Source: an uncultured Collinsella sp. (lineage in GTDB: Bacteria; Actinomycetota; Coriobacteriia; Coriobacteriales; Coriobacteriaceae). Taken from it: DNA of 17,014 nucleotides. The stretch is taken from positions 1 to 17,014 of the forward strand of contig CAUADW010000032.1 of the NCBI GenBank assembly GCA_958427895.1. The letters run 5' to 3'. How positions within the stretch are numbered: the stretch's first letter is position 1; each line of letters opens with the position of its first letter. Shown one piece after another: positions 7,541-14,698 of this stretch. The notes under the pieces were generated by a model. That model made no database searches and was not told where the DNA came from. It saw nothing but the letters and a program-made list of their open reading frames with translations. A program made the position numbers and the translations under genes.

Positions 7541-7579
7541 AAAAAAGACCGAGCCCGCGAAGTCGCGGACCCGGTCTTT
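7541..7579 (-). terminator. Intrinsic terminator of the cstA-family gene
   Basis: 7544-7559 pairs with 7564-7579 (14 of 16 pairs, loop AAGT). On the minus strand the stem is followed by a run of T (TTTTTT overlapping the stem end, 7546-7541). It lies about 40 bases after the transporter stop codon and isolates it from the JetD-like gene. Confidence 0.85.
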
Positions 7580-7618
7580 CCGAGTCATATAGATGTGACG
7601 TTCAACTCGTCAGGTCGA

Positions 7619-9508
7619 CTAAGCCTTGGCGGCCTCGGCGTCGACAGGAGCCTCGGCAGCAGCAGCGCGGCCATACTCGGCCTTGCCCATCTCGGACCAC
7701 TCGGGCTCCTCGTCGGGCATGGAGCCAGCCTCCTTGCCGAAGAACTCCTTGAGGCAGTTGACGGCGACGATGAGGCCCAGGACCATCAGCAGGACAGCGA
7801 AGACAAGCTGCAGGCCCTTGGTGGCGGCGACGGAAACGGCGGCCGTGGTGGCGGTAGCCGGGATGGTACCGAAGAAACCGTAGGCCTGGACGGCGGTCAT
7901 GCAGCCCATGGCGCTCTGGACCAGCGAGGTGAAGGTGCAGCAGAGCAGGAAGGCGACGGGCACGTAGAGCATCCAGCCCTTGCGGCCGGTGCACTTGCAG
8001 AACACGGCGAGGGTGATCATGGTCATGCCGCCGAGCAGCTGGTTGGAAGCACCAAAGAGCGGCCAGATGTTGGCATAGCCACCAAAAGCGAGGGCGAGAC
8101 CGGGAAGCAGGGTGACGACCGTGGCGAACCAGGGGTTGCCGAGGACCTTCATGTAGCCGGCCTTGGACTCGATGGCCAGGGCGTCGTTGGTCTGGGCAAA
8201 GAACTCGGAGAACGAGGTGCGGGCGATGCGGGCGACGGCGTCGAGCGAGGTCAGGGCCAGAGCGGAGACGTTCATGGTCATAAAGACGGTAGCGAGCGTG
8301 CCGTCAACACCGAAGGCCTGCATACCGCGGGAGATGCCAGCGGCGAAGATCTGGAACGGGGTGGAAGCGACACCGGCGTTGAGGGCGCCGGTACCGGCGG
8401 TGTTCATGTCGGAGAACATGATGCCGGCGACGATGATGGCAAGGATGCCGACGAAGGACTCGACGATCATGGCGCCGTAACCGACCTTGACGGCGTCTTG
8501 CTCCTTCTCGACCTGCTTAGAAGAGGTGCCGGAAGAAACGAGGCTGTGGAAACCGGAGAGAGCACCGCAAGCGACGGAGACGAACAGGACCGGGAACATC
8601 ATGCCGGAGGCAGTGGAGAAGCCGGTGAAGACCGGAGCGGTGATAGTGGCCTGACCGTTGACGCCCAGGACGACGATGCCGAGGACAGCGCAGACGATCA
8701 TGACGATCATCATGATGGAAGTGAGGTAGTCACGCGGGGTCTTGAGCATCTGGATGGGCATAGCGCCAGCGAAGACCAGGTAGACCATGACGACGGCGAA
8801 CCACTGGAACTTATCCAGGTAGACCGGGAACTGCATACCGACGGCGAACATGAGAACCATGAGGACCACGCCGGTGACGAACTCGGCAGCACCGGTGAGG
8901 TTGAACTTCTTCTGGGCCCAACCAAAGGCGATAGCGACGAAGGTGAACAGGATGGAGATGGTACCAGCGCAGCCGGCGGCATAGGACTTGGTGAAGTCGA
9001 TGGCACCGGTAGCAGCACCAGAAGCGTCAACGGCCGGGGTAAACATGAACGTCTTGCAGACCATGTCGGTGAAAGCGGCGATGACGATGATGCAGAACAG
9101 CCAGCAGAACAGCAGGAACAGGCGACGGCCGGTCTTGCCGATGTACTTCTCGATGAGCTGAGCGAGCGACTTGCCGTTGTTCTTCATCGAAGCGTACAGG
9201 GCACCAAAGTCGTGGACGGCGCCAAAGAAGATGCCGCCGACGAGGACCCAGAGCACGACGGGCAGCCAGCCAAAGGCCATGGCGACGATCGTACCCGTGA
9301 CAGGGCCAGCACCGCAGATCGAGCTGAACTGGTGCGAAAACGCAGTGAAGGCGGAGACGGGCGAGAAGCTGTTGCCGTCCTTCATGCGCTTGGCCGGCGT
9401 GAGGGCCTCTTTGTCAACGCCCCACTTGTTGGCCAGCCAGCGGCCGTAGCCCAGATAGCCGCAGGCGAGCACCGCCGCGGCCACAACCATGAGCAAAACT
9501 CCGTTCAT
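7619..9508 (-). CDS. cstA: CstA-family transporter (peptide/pyruvate uptake)
   Basis: A polytopic membrane protein of 629 residues, with roughly 15 or more hydrophobic segments by eye. It carries the CstA family core: FSHQFSSICGAGPVTG (57-72), GGIFFGAVHDFGALYASM (91-108), and later SGFHSLVSSGTSSKQ. Characterised members (E. coli CstA, BtsT) import peptides or pyruvate during nutrient limitation. This one is shorter than the E. coli proteins (about 700), as is common in Gram-positives, so the substrate is not fixed. The C-terminal tail is cytoplasmic-looking, Ala/Glu-rich. ATG 9508 has an excellent site, GAGGAGG, seven bases upstream. The gene stands alone between its own terminator and a long regulated leader with promoter, dyad, leader peptide and attenuator. 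The symbol denotes the family, not proven function. Confidence 0.92.
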   Translation of the reverse strand: MNGVLLMVVAAAVLACGYLGYGRWLANKWGVDKEALTPAKRMKDGNSFSPVSAFTAFSHQFSSICGAGPVTGTIVAMAFGWLPVVLWVLVGGIFFGAVHDFGALYASMKNNGKSLAQLIEKYIGKTGRRLFLLFCWLFCIIVIAAFTDMVCKTFMFTPAVDASGAATGAIDFTKSYAAGCAGTISILFTFVAIAFGWAQKKFNLTGAAEFVTGVVLMVLMFAVGMQFPVYLDKFQWFAVVMVYLVFAGAMPIQMLKTPRDYLTSIMMIVMIVCAVLGIVVLGVNGQATITAPVFTGFSTASGMMFPVLFVSVACGALSGFHSLVSSGTSSKQVEKEQDAVKVGYGAMIVESFVGILAIIVAGIMFSDMNTAGTGALNAGVASTPFQIFAAGISRGMQAFGVDGTLATVFMTMNVSALALTSLDAVARIARTSFSEFFAQTNDALAIESKAGYMKVLGNPWFATVVTLLPGLALAFGGYANIWPLFGASNQLLGGMTMITLAVFCKCTGRKGWMLYVPVAFLLCCTFTSLVQSAMGCMTAVQAYGFFGTIPATATTAAVSVAATKGLQLVFAVLLMVLGLIVAVNCLKEFFGKEAGSMPDEEPEWSEMGKAEYGRAAAAEAPVDAEAAKA

Positions 9509-9543
9509 TACATTTCCTCCTCTAAAAAGAACTTCCTAGACAT

Positions 9544-9582
9544 AAAAAATGAGGGCCGTCGGTTGCGCTCGACGGCCCTCAT
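9544..9582 (-). terminator. Attenuator-type intrinsic terminator in the cstA leader
   Basis: On the minus strand, stem 9582-9570 pairs perfectly over 13 pairs with 9561-9549 (ATGAGGGCCGTCG / CGACGGCCCTCAT), with an eight-base loop, followed by T9548-T9544. It lies between the promoter at 9750-9778 and the cstA ribosome binding site, 36 bases before the start codon. Transcripts must therefore pass it to express cstA. Confidence 0.9.
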
Positions 9583-9585
9583 CTT

Positions 9586-9671
9586 CATCAGCCGCCCGTT
9601 ATCGTACGGGCTAGCTGTATGTGCTAACCCGCATCAGATAATTACTACGCTGATAATGTTTAGCTGATGCG
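9586..9671 (-). promoter_or_regulatory. Competing helices of the cstA attenuator
   Basis: Minus-strand segments can pair in exclusive ways. CGCATCAG (9671-9664) can pair with CTGATGCG (9637-9630), or its CATCAGC part (9669-9663) with GCTGATG (9592-9586) just before the terminator. GGGTTAGC (9630-9623) pairs with GCTAGCCC (9615-9608), but the GCCCGT part (9611-9606) also pairs with ACGGGC (9599-9594). I could not identify a clean antiterminator that opens the terminator arm itself. Confidence 0.5.
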
Positions 9672-9678
9672 TGAACAT
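9634..9678 (-). CDS. Leader peptide MFTHQLNIISVVII in front of cstA
   Basis: A 14-codon frame, ATG at 9678 to TGA at 9634-9636. It is preceded by the ribosome binding site AAGAGGA (9695-9689), ten bases upstream of the ATG. Six of the last seven sense codons are Ile or Val (ATT ATC AGC GTA GTA ATT ATC), the pattern of branched-chain amino acid leader peptides such as that of ilvGMEDA. A longer in-frame start exists at 9702 (22 residues) without a good site. The stop codon lies inside one arm of a helix (CTGATGCG, 9637-9630) that pairs with codons 3-5 (CGCATCAG, 9671-9664), so ribosome position would change leader folding. Function is inferred from layout. Confidence 0.65.
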   Translation of the reverse strand: MFTHQLNIISVVII

Positions 9679-9749
9679 GTCTAAGAAATCCTCTTCAATC
9701 ATGATGCGAACGATCCGTGCGTGTTCACATCCCCCAGTGGTTGAAAAGG

Positions 9750-9778
9750 AGTATGAAACTTTAGTTGCCTAAAGTCAA
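9750..9778 (-). promoter_or_regulatory. cstA promoter with overlapping perfect dyad
   Basis: On the minus strand, TTGACT (9778-9773), a 17-base spacer, then CATACT (9755-9750). A-rich, UP-element-like sequence lies immediately upstream (about 9781-9815). The dyad ACTTTAG-TTGC-CTAAAGT (9758-9775) covers the end of the -35 box and most of the spacer, where a repressor would block polymerase. Transcription should begin near 9743, about 235 bases before the cstA start codon. Confidence 0.7.
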
Positions 9779-9894
9779 CGCAAATTTGTAATGAATTTTC
9801 AACTTTTTTGGATTTCTCGGTATTAAACGCCACTGACCTCGGACTTTACCCCACGACAGTTTTTGCATGAGAGATGCCCCTGAGAGCCGCGGGA

Positions 9895-10012
9895 GCCGGG
9901 CGGCGCATATGAACTTTATCGCGAGTTCCGCACGCAAAGAAGGCCACTTAATGTGGCCTTCATCTTGCGCAGGACTGTAGAGCAGGAAACCTTATATCCG
10001 GCCCCTCCGTCC
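9895..10012. repeat. Structured element, copy B
   Basis: Bases 9915-9992 match copy A bases 5148-5225 without gaps at 71 of 78 positions. P3 is GAAGGCCAC/GTGGCCTTC (9939-9947 / 9953-9961) with the same TTAAT loop, and the lower helix is CGCAA/TTGCG (9933-9937 / 9965-9969). The outer arms have a different sequence from copy A and pair only partly (ATAT and neighbouring GC blocks). The core lies about 40 bases beyond the tsaD stop codon (10032). A further hairpin, GGCCCC/GGGGACC (9999-10018), adjoins it. On the minus strand P3 is followed by TTTGC, so this copy might also terminate the operon weakly. Confidence 0.7.
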
Positions 10013-10031
10013 GGGGACCGCGCCGTACCAG

Positions 10032-12416
10032 CTACAGCGTCATGTTTGGATCGGCGTCGACGTCGAACGGCGAGATTTCACCTCGGTCGAATTTACGGCG
10101 AGCGACCTCCGCGATCATGGCTGCGTTATCGGTACAGGCAGACAAGGGCGGCACCGTTACGCGAATCCCCTGACGTCCAAGCTTCTTGATCATCATCTCG
10201 CGCAGATGCGGGTTGGCCGAGACGCCGCCGCCGATGCAGTATTCCTTACATCCGGTAGCGTGCAATGCGTTTTTGGCCTTCTTGTACTGCACGTCAAAGA
10301 CAGCCGCCTCAAACGAAGCCGCCAGATCGGGCAGGTGAATCGTGCGCCCGGCTTTGGTCTCTTGCTCGATGTAGAGCGTCACCGCCGTCTTGAGGCCCGA
10401 AAGCGAGAAACGATAGTCTCCCCTGCTGTTAAGCGCGCGGGGAAAATCGATCGCCTTGGGGTTGCCTGTCTCGGCCAGCTTGGAGATGATGGGGCCACCG
10501 GGATAGCCCAGACCCAACGCCTTGGCTACCTTGTCGAAGGCCTCGCCCACAGCATCGTCGAGTGTCTCACCAAGCACCTCGTAGTCGCCCCATGCCTTCA
10601 CGTGCACGAGCATGGTGTGCCCGCCCGAGACAAGCGTGAAGATGAACGGCGGCTTGAGGTCGGGCTGCGCCAGCAAGTTGGCAAACAGGTGCCCCTCCAG
10701 ATGGTTGACGCATACGAGCGGCTTACCGGCAGCGTAGGCAAAGCCTTTGGCAAAGGCAACGCCCACCACGAGGGCGCCCACCAGGCCCGGACCCTGTGTC
10801 ACGCCCACGGCGGCAAGCTCGCTGGGGGCAATGGCTCCACCCTCAAGACCAAGCGATGCTGCGGCATCCTCGAGCGCCGCATCCACGACACTCACAATCA
10901 CCTCAACGTGTTTGCGCGAGGCGATCTCGGGCACCACGCCGCCAAAGCGGGCGTGAAAATCAATCTGTGTCGACACCTGGTTGGCCAGCATATTGCCATC
11001 CGCATCGATAATCGCCACGGCCGTCTCGTCGCAGGAACTCTCGATAGCGAGCACTAGGCGACGGCGCTCAATTTCAGCGCGCTCCTCAACGGTTCGCTCG
11101 GGCGCAGGCAGCGGCCATACACGCTGCTCAGCCGCCGTCGGCTCGGGCGAAGCGTTGTCGACCGGGAGCACCAAGGGCAGCGGCGCCGTCATGACGATGG
11201 CATCTTTGCCAACACCGTAGTAACCGCGGCGACGGCCAGCCTCGGTAAAGCCCAGAGCGTTATAAAGCGCGATCGCTCCCTCGTTACCGTCCTCGACCTC
11301 GAGCGAAGCCGTGGTGCAGCCGAGCATCTGGGCATCATAGCTCACGTGCGACAGCAGCTTGCGGGCAATGCCCTCGCGGCGATGTGCCGGGTCGACGGCG
11401 ACATCCAGAATCTGCACATCACCGTCCACAACCATACCGCCGGCAAGGCCCAGCAGCTTGCCGTCGTCGTGTGCCACCCACCAACTACGCGGCGCAGCAA
11501 CGTCCTCGCCCAGTTCGGACAGGAACATGCCCGGCGTCCACGCCTCGTGTCCGGCACCTTCAAAGCAGGCAGCCTCCAGCGCGCTCGCGCCCTCGGCATC
11601 CGCCGCGCCCATGGGGCGGAACTGCAGATGACGACCGGCGAGCTCATCGGCAACACCCGTAATTTCGCTCTGCGCACTCTCGGCAAGACCAAGACGCTTG
11701 CGCTCGTTTTCCTCGGCATCCGAAAGGCGCGTGTAAATCGGCAGGACGCGAGCCGGATCGCCGTCACCCGCAGCGTGCGCGAGCAGCAAGCCCTCGCCCG
11801 AAGGCCACCACAGGTCGCGCTCCACGCAGCGGGCGGTCTCGTCCTCACCCAGCAGCTTGCCATAGCGCACGAGACCGTCACCGGTCAGCTGAACCTGGTC
11901 CCAGTCCGCTGCTTGGCGCCACTCATCGAGCGCCACGGCGGCCTTGGCCACGTGTTCGCGCTCAAATTGACGCTCGGGACCCTCATCGACCAGCATATAC
12001 AGCGCCGGATATACCTCACCGCGCATAGCATCGGCCAAGATACCAAGCTTGCCGCGCACGCCAGCCTTCCACGCCGTCCAAGCGCAAGCGTCGAGCGTCG
12101 ACACGCCCAGCAGCGGAACATTGGCACCGCGCGCGAGGCCCTTGGCAGTGGAGATGCCGATGCGCACACCCGTAAACGACCCCGGGCCGCGGCCGACCAC
12201 GTAGTAACCAACATCGCTGCGATCCAGACCGGCTTGAGCCAGCACGCCATCAACAGTATTCACGAGCTCAACGTTGGCGTGACGGCGACACATATGGTCG
12301 CCACTCACGAGCTTCGTCTCGCCCGTCTGCCCATCAATCCAGCTTGCCGCGCAGGCAAGCATATCGGTCGAAGTATCGAGCGCCACCACCAGCGCGTTGT
12401 CGTTATGCAAGCTCAT
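10032..12416 (-). CDS. tsaB/rimI/tsaD: Triple fusion TsaB-RimI-TsaD (tRNA t6A37 synthesis and N-acetyltransferase)
   Basis: A 794-residue fusion. TsaB-like domain, about 1-240: VVALDTSTD, GRGPGSFTGVRIG. GNAT domain of RimI type, about 262-415, with acetyl-CoA loop HRREGIARKLL (345-355). TsaD domain, about 452-794: AIESSCDETAVA, metal motif HLEGH (572-576), VSGGHT, GETLDDAVGEAFDK, GGGVSAN (729-735), CTDNAA. TsaB and TsaD with TsaE transfer threonylcarbamoyl from the TsaC product to A37 of ANN-decoding tRNAs; RimI acetylates the S18 N-terminus. ATG 12416 was chosen over the in-frame TTG 12434 because AAGG lies nine bases upstream. It overlaps the tsaE stop by 14 bases, implying coupled translation. 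All catalytic motifs look intact in all three parts. Confidence 0.95.
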   Translation of the reverse strand: MSLHNDNALVVALDTSTDMLACAASWIDGQTGETKLVSGDHMCRRHANVELVNTVDGVLAQAGLDRSDVGYYVVGRGPGSFTGVRIGISTAKGLARGANVPLLGVSTLDACAWTAWKAGVRGKLGILADAMRGEVYPALYMLVDEGPERQFEREHVAKAAVALDEWRQAADWDQVQLTGDGLVRYGKLLGEDETARCVERDLWWPSGEGLLLAHAAGDGDPARVLPIYTRLSDAEENERKRLGLAESAQSEITGVADELAGRHLQFRPMGAADAEGASALEAACFEGAGHEAWTPGMFLSELGEDVAAPRSWWVAHDDGKLLGLAGGMVVDGDVQILDVAVDPAHRREGIARKLLSHVSYDAQMLGCTTASLEVEDGNEGAIALYNALGFTEAGRRRGYYGVGKDAIVMTAPLPLVLPVDNASPEPTAAEQRVWPLPAPERTVEERAEIERRRLVLAIESSCDETAVAIIDADGNMLANQVSTQIDFHARFGGVVPEIASRKHVEVIVSVVDAALEDAAASLGLEGGAIAPSELAAVGVTQGPGLVGALVVGVAFAKGFAYAAGKPLVCVNHLEGHLFANLLAQPDLKPPFIFTLVSGGHTMLVHVKAWGDYEVLGETLDDAVGEAFDKVAKALGLGYPGGPIISKLAETGNPKAIDFPRALNSRGDYRFSLSGLKTAVTLYIEQETKAGRTIHLPDLAASFEAAVFDVQYKKAKNALHATGCKEYCIGGGVSANPHLREMMIKKLGRQGIRVTVPPLSACTDNAAMIAEVARRKFDRGEISPFDVDADPNMTL

Positions 12417-12909
12417 CTTGTACAGCCTTATCAATCAAATGGGAAAGCTCCATTGCGCGGTCACCGTGCGCCTCGAGCGTTATCGTTCGCACATCGCTGT
12501 CGCCCTCATCACGCTTGAGCGTCACCGAAAGATACTCATCCGTCAGCTCGTCTTGGAATTGTTCGCCCCATTCCAGCAGGCAAGCACCCTCATAGCCCAG
12601 CACATCGAAAATGCCCGTATCCTCGAGCTCATAGGCATGCTCCAGGCGGTATAGATCAAAGTGAAACAGCGGAATACGACCTTGATCGTGAACGGCCATG
12701 AGCGCAAACGTAGGGCTCGTAACCATATGCCCATCGCCCAGCCCGCGCGAGACGCCCTTGGTAAAGTGAGTTTTGCCCACTCCCAGGCCACCGGTCAGGA
12801 TGAGTACATCGCCGTCCTCAAGGCACGGTGCAATTAGCTCGCCAAAGTACTCCGTATCGGCAGCGCAAGTCGTTTTGTAAGTACCTACCCCCAGGCGCTC
12901 CAGGGACAT
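12403..12909 (-). CDS. tsaE: TsaE, ATPase of tRNA threonylcarbamoyladenosine synthesis
   Basis: A 168-residue P-loop ATPase that binds TsaB-TsaD and drives cycles of t6A formation. Walker A is GGLGVGKTHF (40-49). Family motifs SPTFAL (65-70), FHFDLYRLE (82-90) and LLEWGEQF (111-118) are present. Length is typical (about 150-170). The start has AAGGAG five bases upstream, and the frame begins 12 bases after the udg stop. Its 3' end overlaps the TsaB-RimI-TsaD fusion, so partners of one complex are made side by side. Confidence 0.95.
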   Translation of the reverse strand: MSLERLGVGTYKTTCAADTEYFGELIAPCLEDGDVLILTGGLGVGKTHFTKGVSRGLGDGHMVTSPTFALMAVHDQGRIPLFHFDLYRLEHAYELEDTGIFDVLGYEGACLLEWGEQFQDELTDEYLSVTLKRDEGDSDVRTITLEAHGDRAMELSHLIDKAVQDELA

Positions 12910-12921
12910 ATATGCTCCTTA

Positions 12922-13542
12922 TTATTCCGAGGCGTCCTCTGGTGCAGGATGTCGCTCCAGATAGTCGCCCAGCATCTTAAAGTCTTCCTCCAGCAGCTCC
13001 TGCCATGCCGGATTGCGCAGCGCTGCTGCCGGATGGAAAGTGGGCATTACTACAAAATGCCCCATCTGGTGGAACCTGCCGCGCAGCTTAGTAATGCCAA
13101 TCTCGGTCTTAAGCACAAAGTGCGTCGCGGGGTTGCCGAGCGTCACGATAATATCGGGCCAGATGCTTCGAATCTGCTCACGCAAAAACGGCGAGCAAGC
13201 CAGCACTTCCTCGGGACGCGGATTGCGGTTTCCCGGCGGGCGGCACTTAAGCACATTGGCAATGTAGACGTCTTCGCGTTTAAGACCCGCCAGGGACAAA
13301 ATGCCGTTGAGGTCCTCGCCTGCCGCCCCCACAAAGGGTTCGCCCTGCAAATCCTCATTGCGGCCCGGTGCCTCGCCAATAAACATCACGCGAGCGCGGG
13401 GATTTCCCACGCCAAACACGATATTGTGACGCGACTGGTAGAGCTGGCAGAGGTGACAATCGCCCAGAACGGCCTCGATCTCCTCGAGTGCGACCTCACG
13501 CGGCGCCTGATGGGTATGGCCCGGGATGTGCATGACGCCCAT
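12922..13542 (-). CDS. Family 4 uracil-DNA glycosylase with Fe-S cluster
   Basis: A 206-residue enzyme that removes uracil (from cytosine deamination) from DNA. Motif A, GEAPGRNEDLQGEPFVG (57-73), and motif B, PTFHPAAALRN (167-177), are those of family 4. Four cysteines at 29, 32, 100 and 116 reproduce the spacing of the [4Fe-4S] ligands known from the thermophilic family members (2-68-16 intervals). The ATG at 13542 follows TAGGAG, whose first bases are the stop codon of alr, so the two are translationally linked. The frame ends with two consecutive TAA codons. Its place between alr and tsaE is operon context rather than pathway. Confidence 0.93.
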   Translation of the reverse strand: MGVMHIPGHTHQAPREVALEEIEAVLGDCHLCQLYQSRHNIVFGVGNPRARVMFIGEAPGRNEDLQGEPFVGAAGEDLNGILSLAGLKREDVYIANVLKCRPPGNRNPRPEEVLACSPFLREQIRSIWPDIIVTLGNPATHFVLKTEIGITKLRGRFHQMGHFVVMPTFHPAAALRNPAWQELLEEDFKMLGDYLERHPAPEDASE

Positions 13543-13550
13543 AGCGGCTC

Positions 13551-14696
13551 CTACACGTAGACCTTGTCGAGACGCATGCCAAAGCCGCAGGCGACCTCGT
13601 AGTTAATCGTTCCGCGCAGTCGGGCCATCTCGTCCATAGTGATCTCGGCATCGCCATCGCGGCCGACAATAATCATCTCGTCACCATACTCGGCCTCGGG
13701 AATCTCGTGTGCCGGGTTGGACTGAATGGCGACCATAAACTGGTCCATGCAGATATTGCCAACCTGATGCACGCGCTCGCCGCGATACAGCACATCCATA
13801 CGATTGGAAAGCGTACGCGATAGGCCATCGGCATAACCGATCGGCAGCGTGCAGATCTGAACGCGCGTACGCGGTACGCGGTAGGTAAAACCGTAGCCCA
13901 CGCCCTCACCCATCGCAGGATGTGCCACGCGCGTCACACGCGCATGGACGCTCATAACGGGATCAAGCTGCATCACGCGGCCACTCAGCTCGCACGGCTG
14001 CATGCCATACAAGCCAACGCCAGCACGGATCATATCAAAATGCATCGAGGGGTCGAGCATCGAGGACGGCGTGTTGGCGCAGTGCACGATACCGCACTCA
14101 AAACCCGCATCCTTAATGGCCTGAACGGCCTCGGTAAAGCGCTGACACTGCAGCTTGTAGTCCCAGCCCGAAGGTTCATCGGCCGTGGCGAAGTGCGTAA
14201 ATACGCCGTCGCACTGAATACCGCGATGGAAATTAATACCGCGGACAAAGTCGAGCACCTGCGTGTAATGTACGCCAATGCGGTTCATGCCCGTCTCGAT
14301 GGCGAGATGATACTTGCCCACCTTGCCCGCCGCGACGGCACATTCGCCATACGCAAGAGCAAAGTCAGACGTATAGACCGAAGGCATGATATCAAACTCG
14401 AGCAACGTCGGAATGGCCTCGATAGGCGGCTCGCTTAGGATGAGGATGGGCTTCGTAATCCCGCCCTGTCGGAGCTCAACGCCCTCGTTAACCGTCGCCA
14501 CGGCAAACATGTCGGCACCGGCCGAATACATGATCTTGGCGCACTCAACAGCTCCATGACCATAAGCATCGGCCTTGACCACGCAGCACAGGCGCTGACG
14601 TGGATTCAGCAAGTTCTTATAGGCCCTCGTGTTGCGACGGAGCGCCCCACGGTCGATCTCGACCCAGGACCAGCGCGTCAAATCGGCTTTATTCAT
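13551..14696 (-). CDS. alr: Alanine racemase
   Basis: PLP enzyme that interconverts L- and D-alanine in the cytoplasm for peptidoglycan precursors. 381 residues, normal for the family. The PLP lysine is Lys41 in VVKADAYGHG. Other hallmarks are ETGMNRIG, HCANTPSS, DMIRAGVGLYG, the catalytic Tyr in GEGVGYGFTYR, LPIGYADGLSR and VGNICMDQFMV. The ATG is two bases after the nnr stop and lacks a strong ribosome binding site of its own, so it probably depends on coupling. Confidence 0.96.
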   Translation of the reverse strand: MNKADLTRWSWVEIDRGALRRNTRAYKNLLNPRQRLCCVVKADAYGHGAVECAKIMYSAGADMFAVATVNEGVELRQGGITKPILILSEPPIEAIPTLLEFDIMPSVYTSDFALAYGECAVAAGKVGKYHLAIETGMNRIGVHYTQVLDFVRGINFHRGIQCDGVFTHFATADEPSGWDYKLQCQRFTEAVQAIKDAGFECGIVHCANTPSSMLDPSMHFDMIRAGVGLYGMQPCELSGRVMQLDPVMSVHARVTRVAHPAMGEGVGYGFTYRVPRTRVQICTLPIGYADGLSRTLSNRMDVLYRGERVHQVGNICMDQFMVAIQSNPAHEIPEAEYGDEMIIVGRDGDAEITMDEMARLRGTINYEVACGFGMRLDKVYV

Positions 14697-14698
14697 GA

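Noticed and set aside
6206..9667. A 1153-codon open frame on the plus strand opposite the JetD-like gene and cstA
   Set aside because: It is antisense to two well-supported genes, spans their intergenic terminator, and is low complexity (Leu/Arg then Asp/Gly/Glu runs) as expected from the complement of GC-biased codons. It shows no family motifs.
9509..9780. T-box or known metabolite riboswitch in the cstA leader
   Set aside because: No T-box TGG-N-ACC bulge sequence before the terminator and no recognised riboswitch core; the leader peptide model explains more of the sequence.
11346..12518. A 390-codon plus-strand frame opposite tsaB/rimI
   Set aside because: Complement of a strongly supported gene with all catalytic motifs on the minus strand; no recognisable domain.
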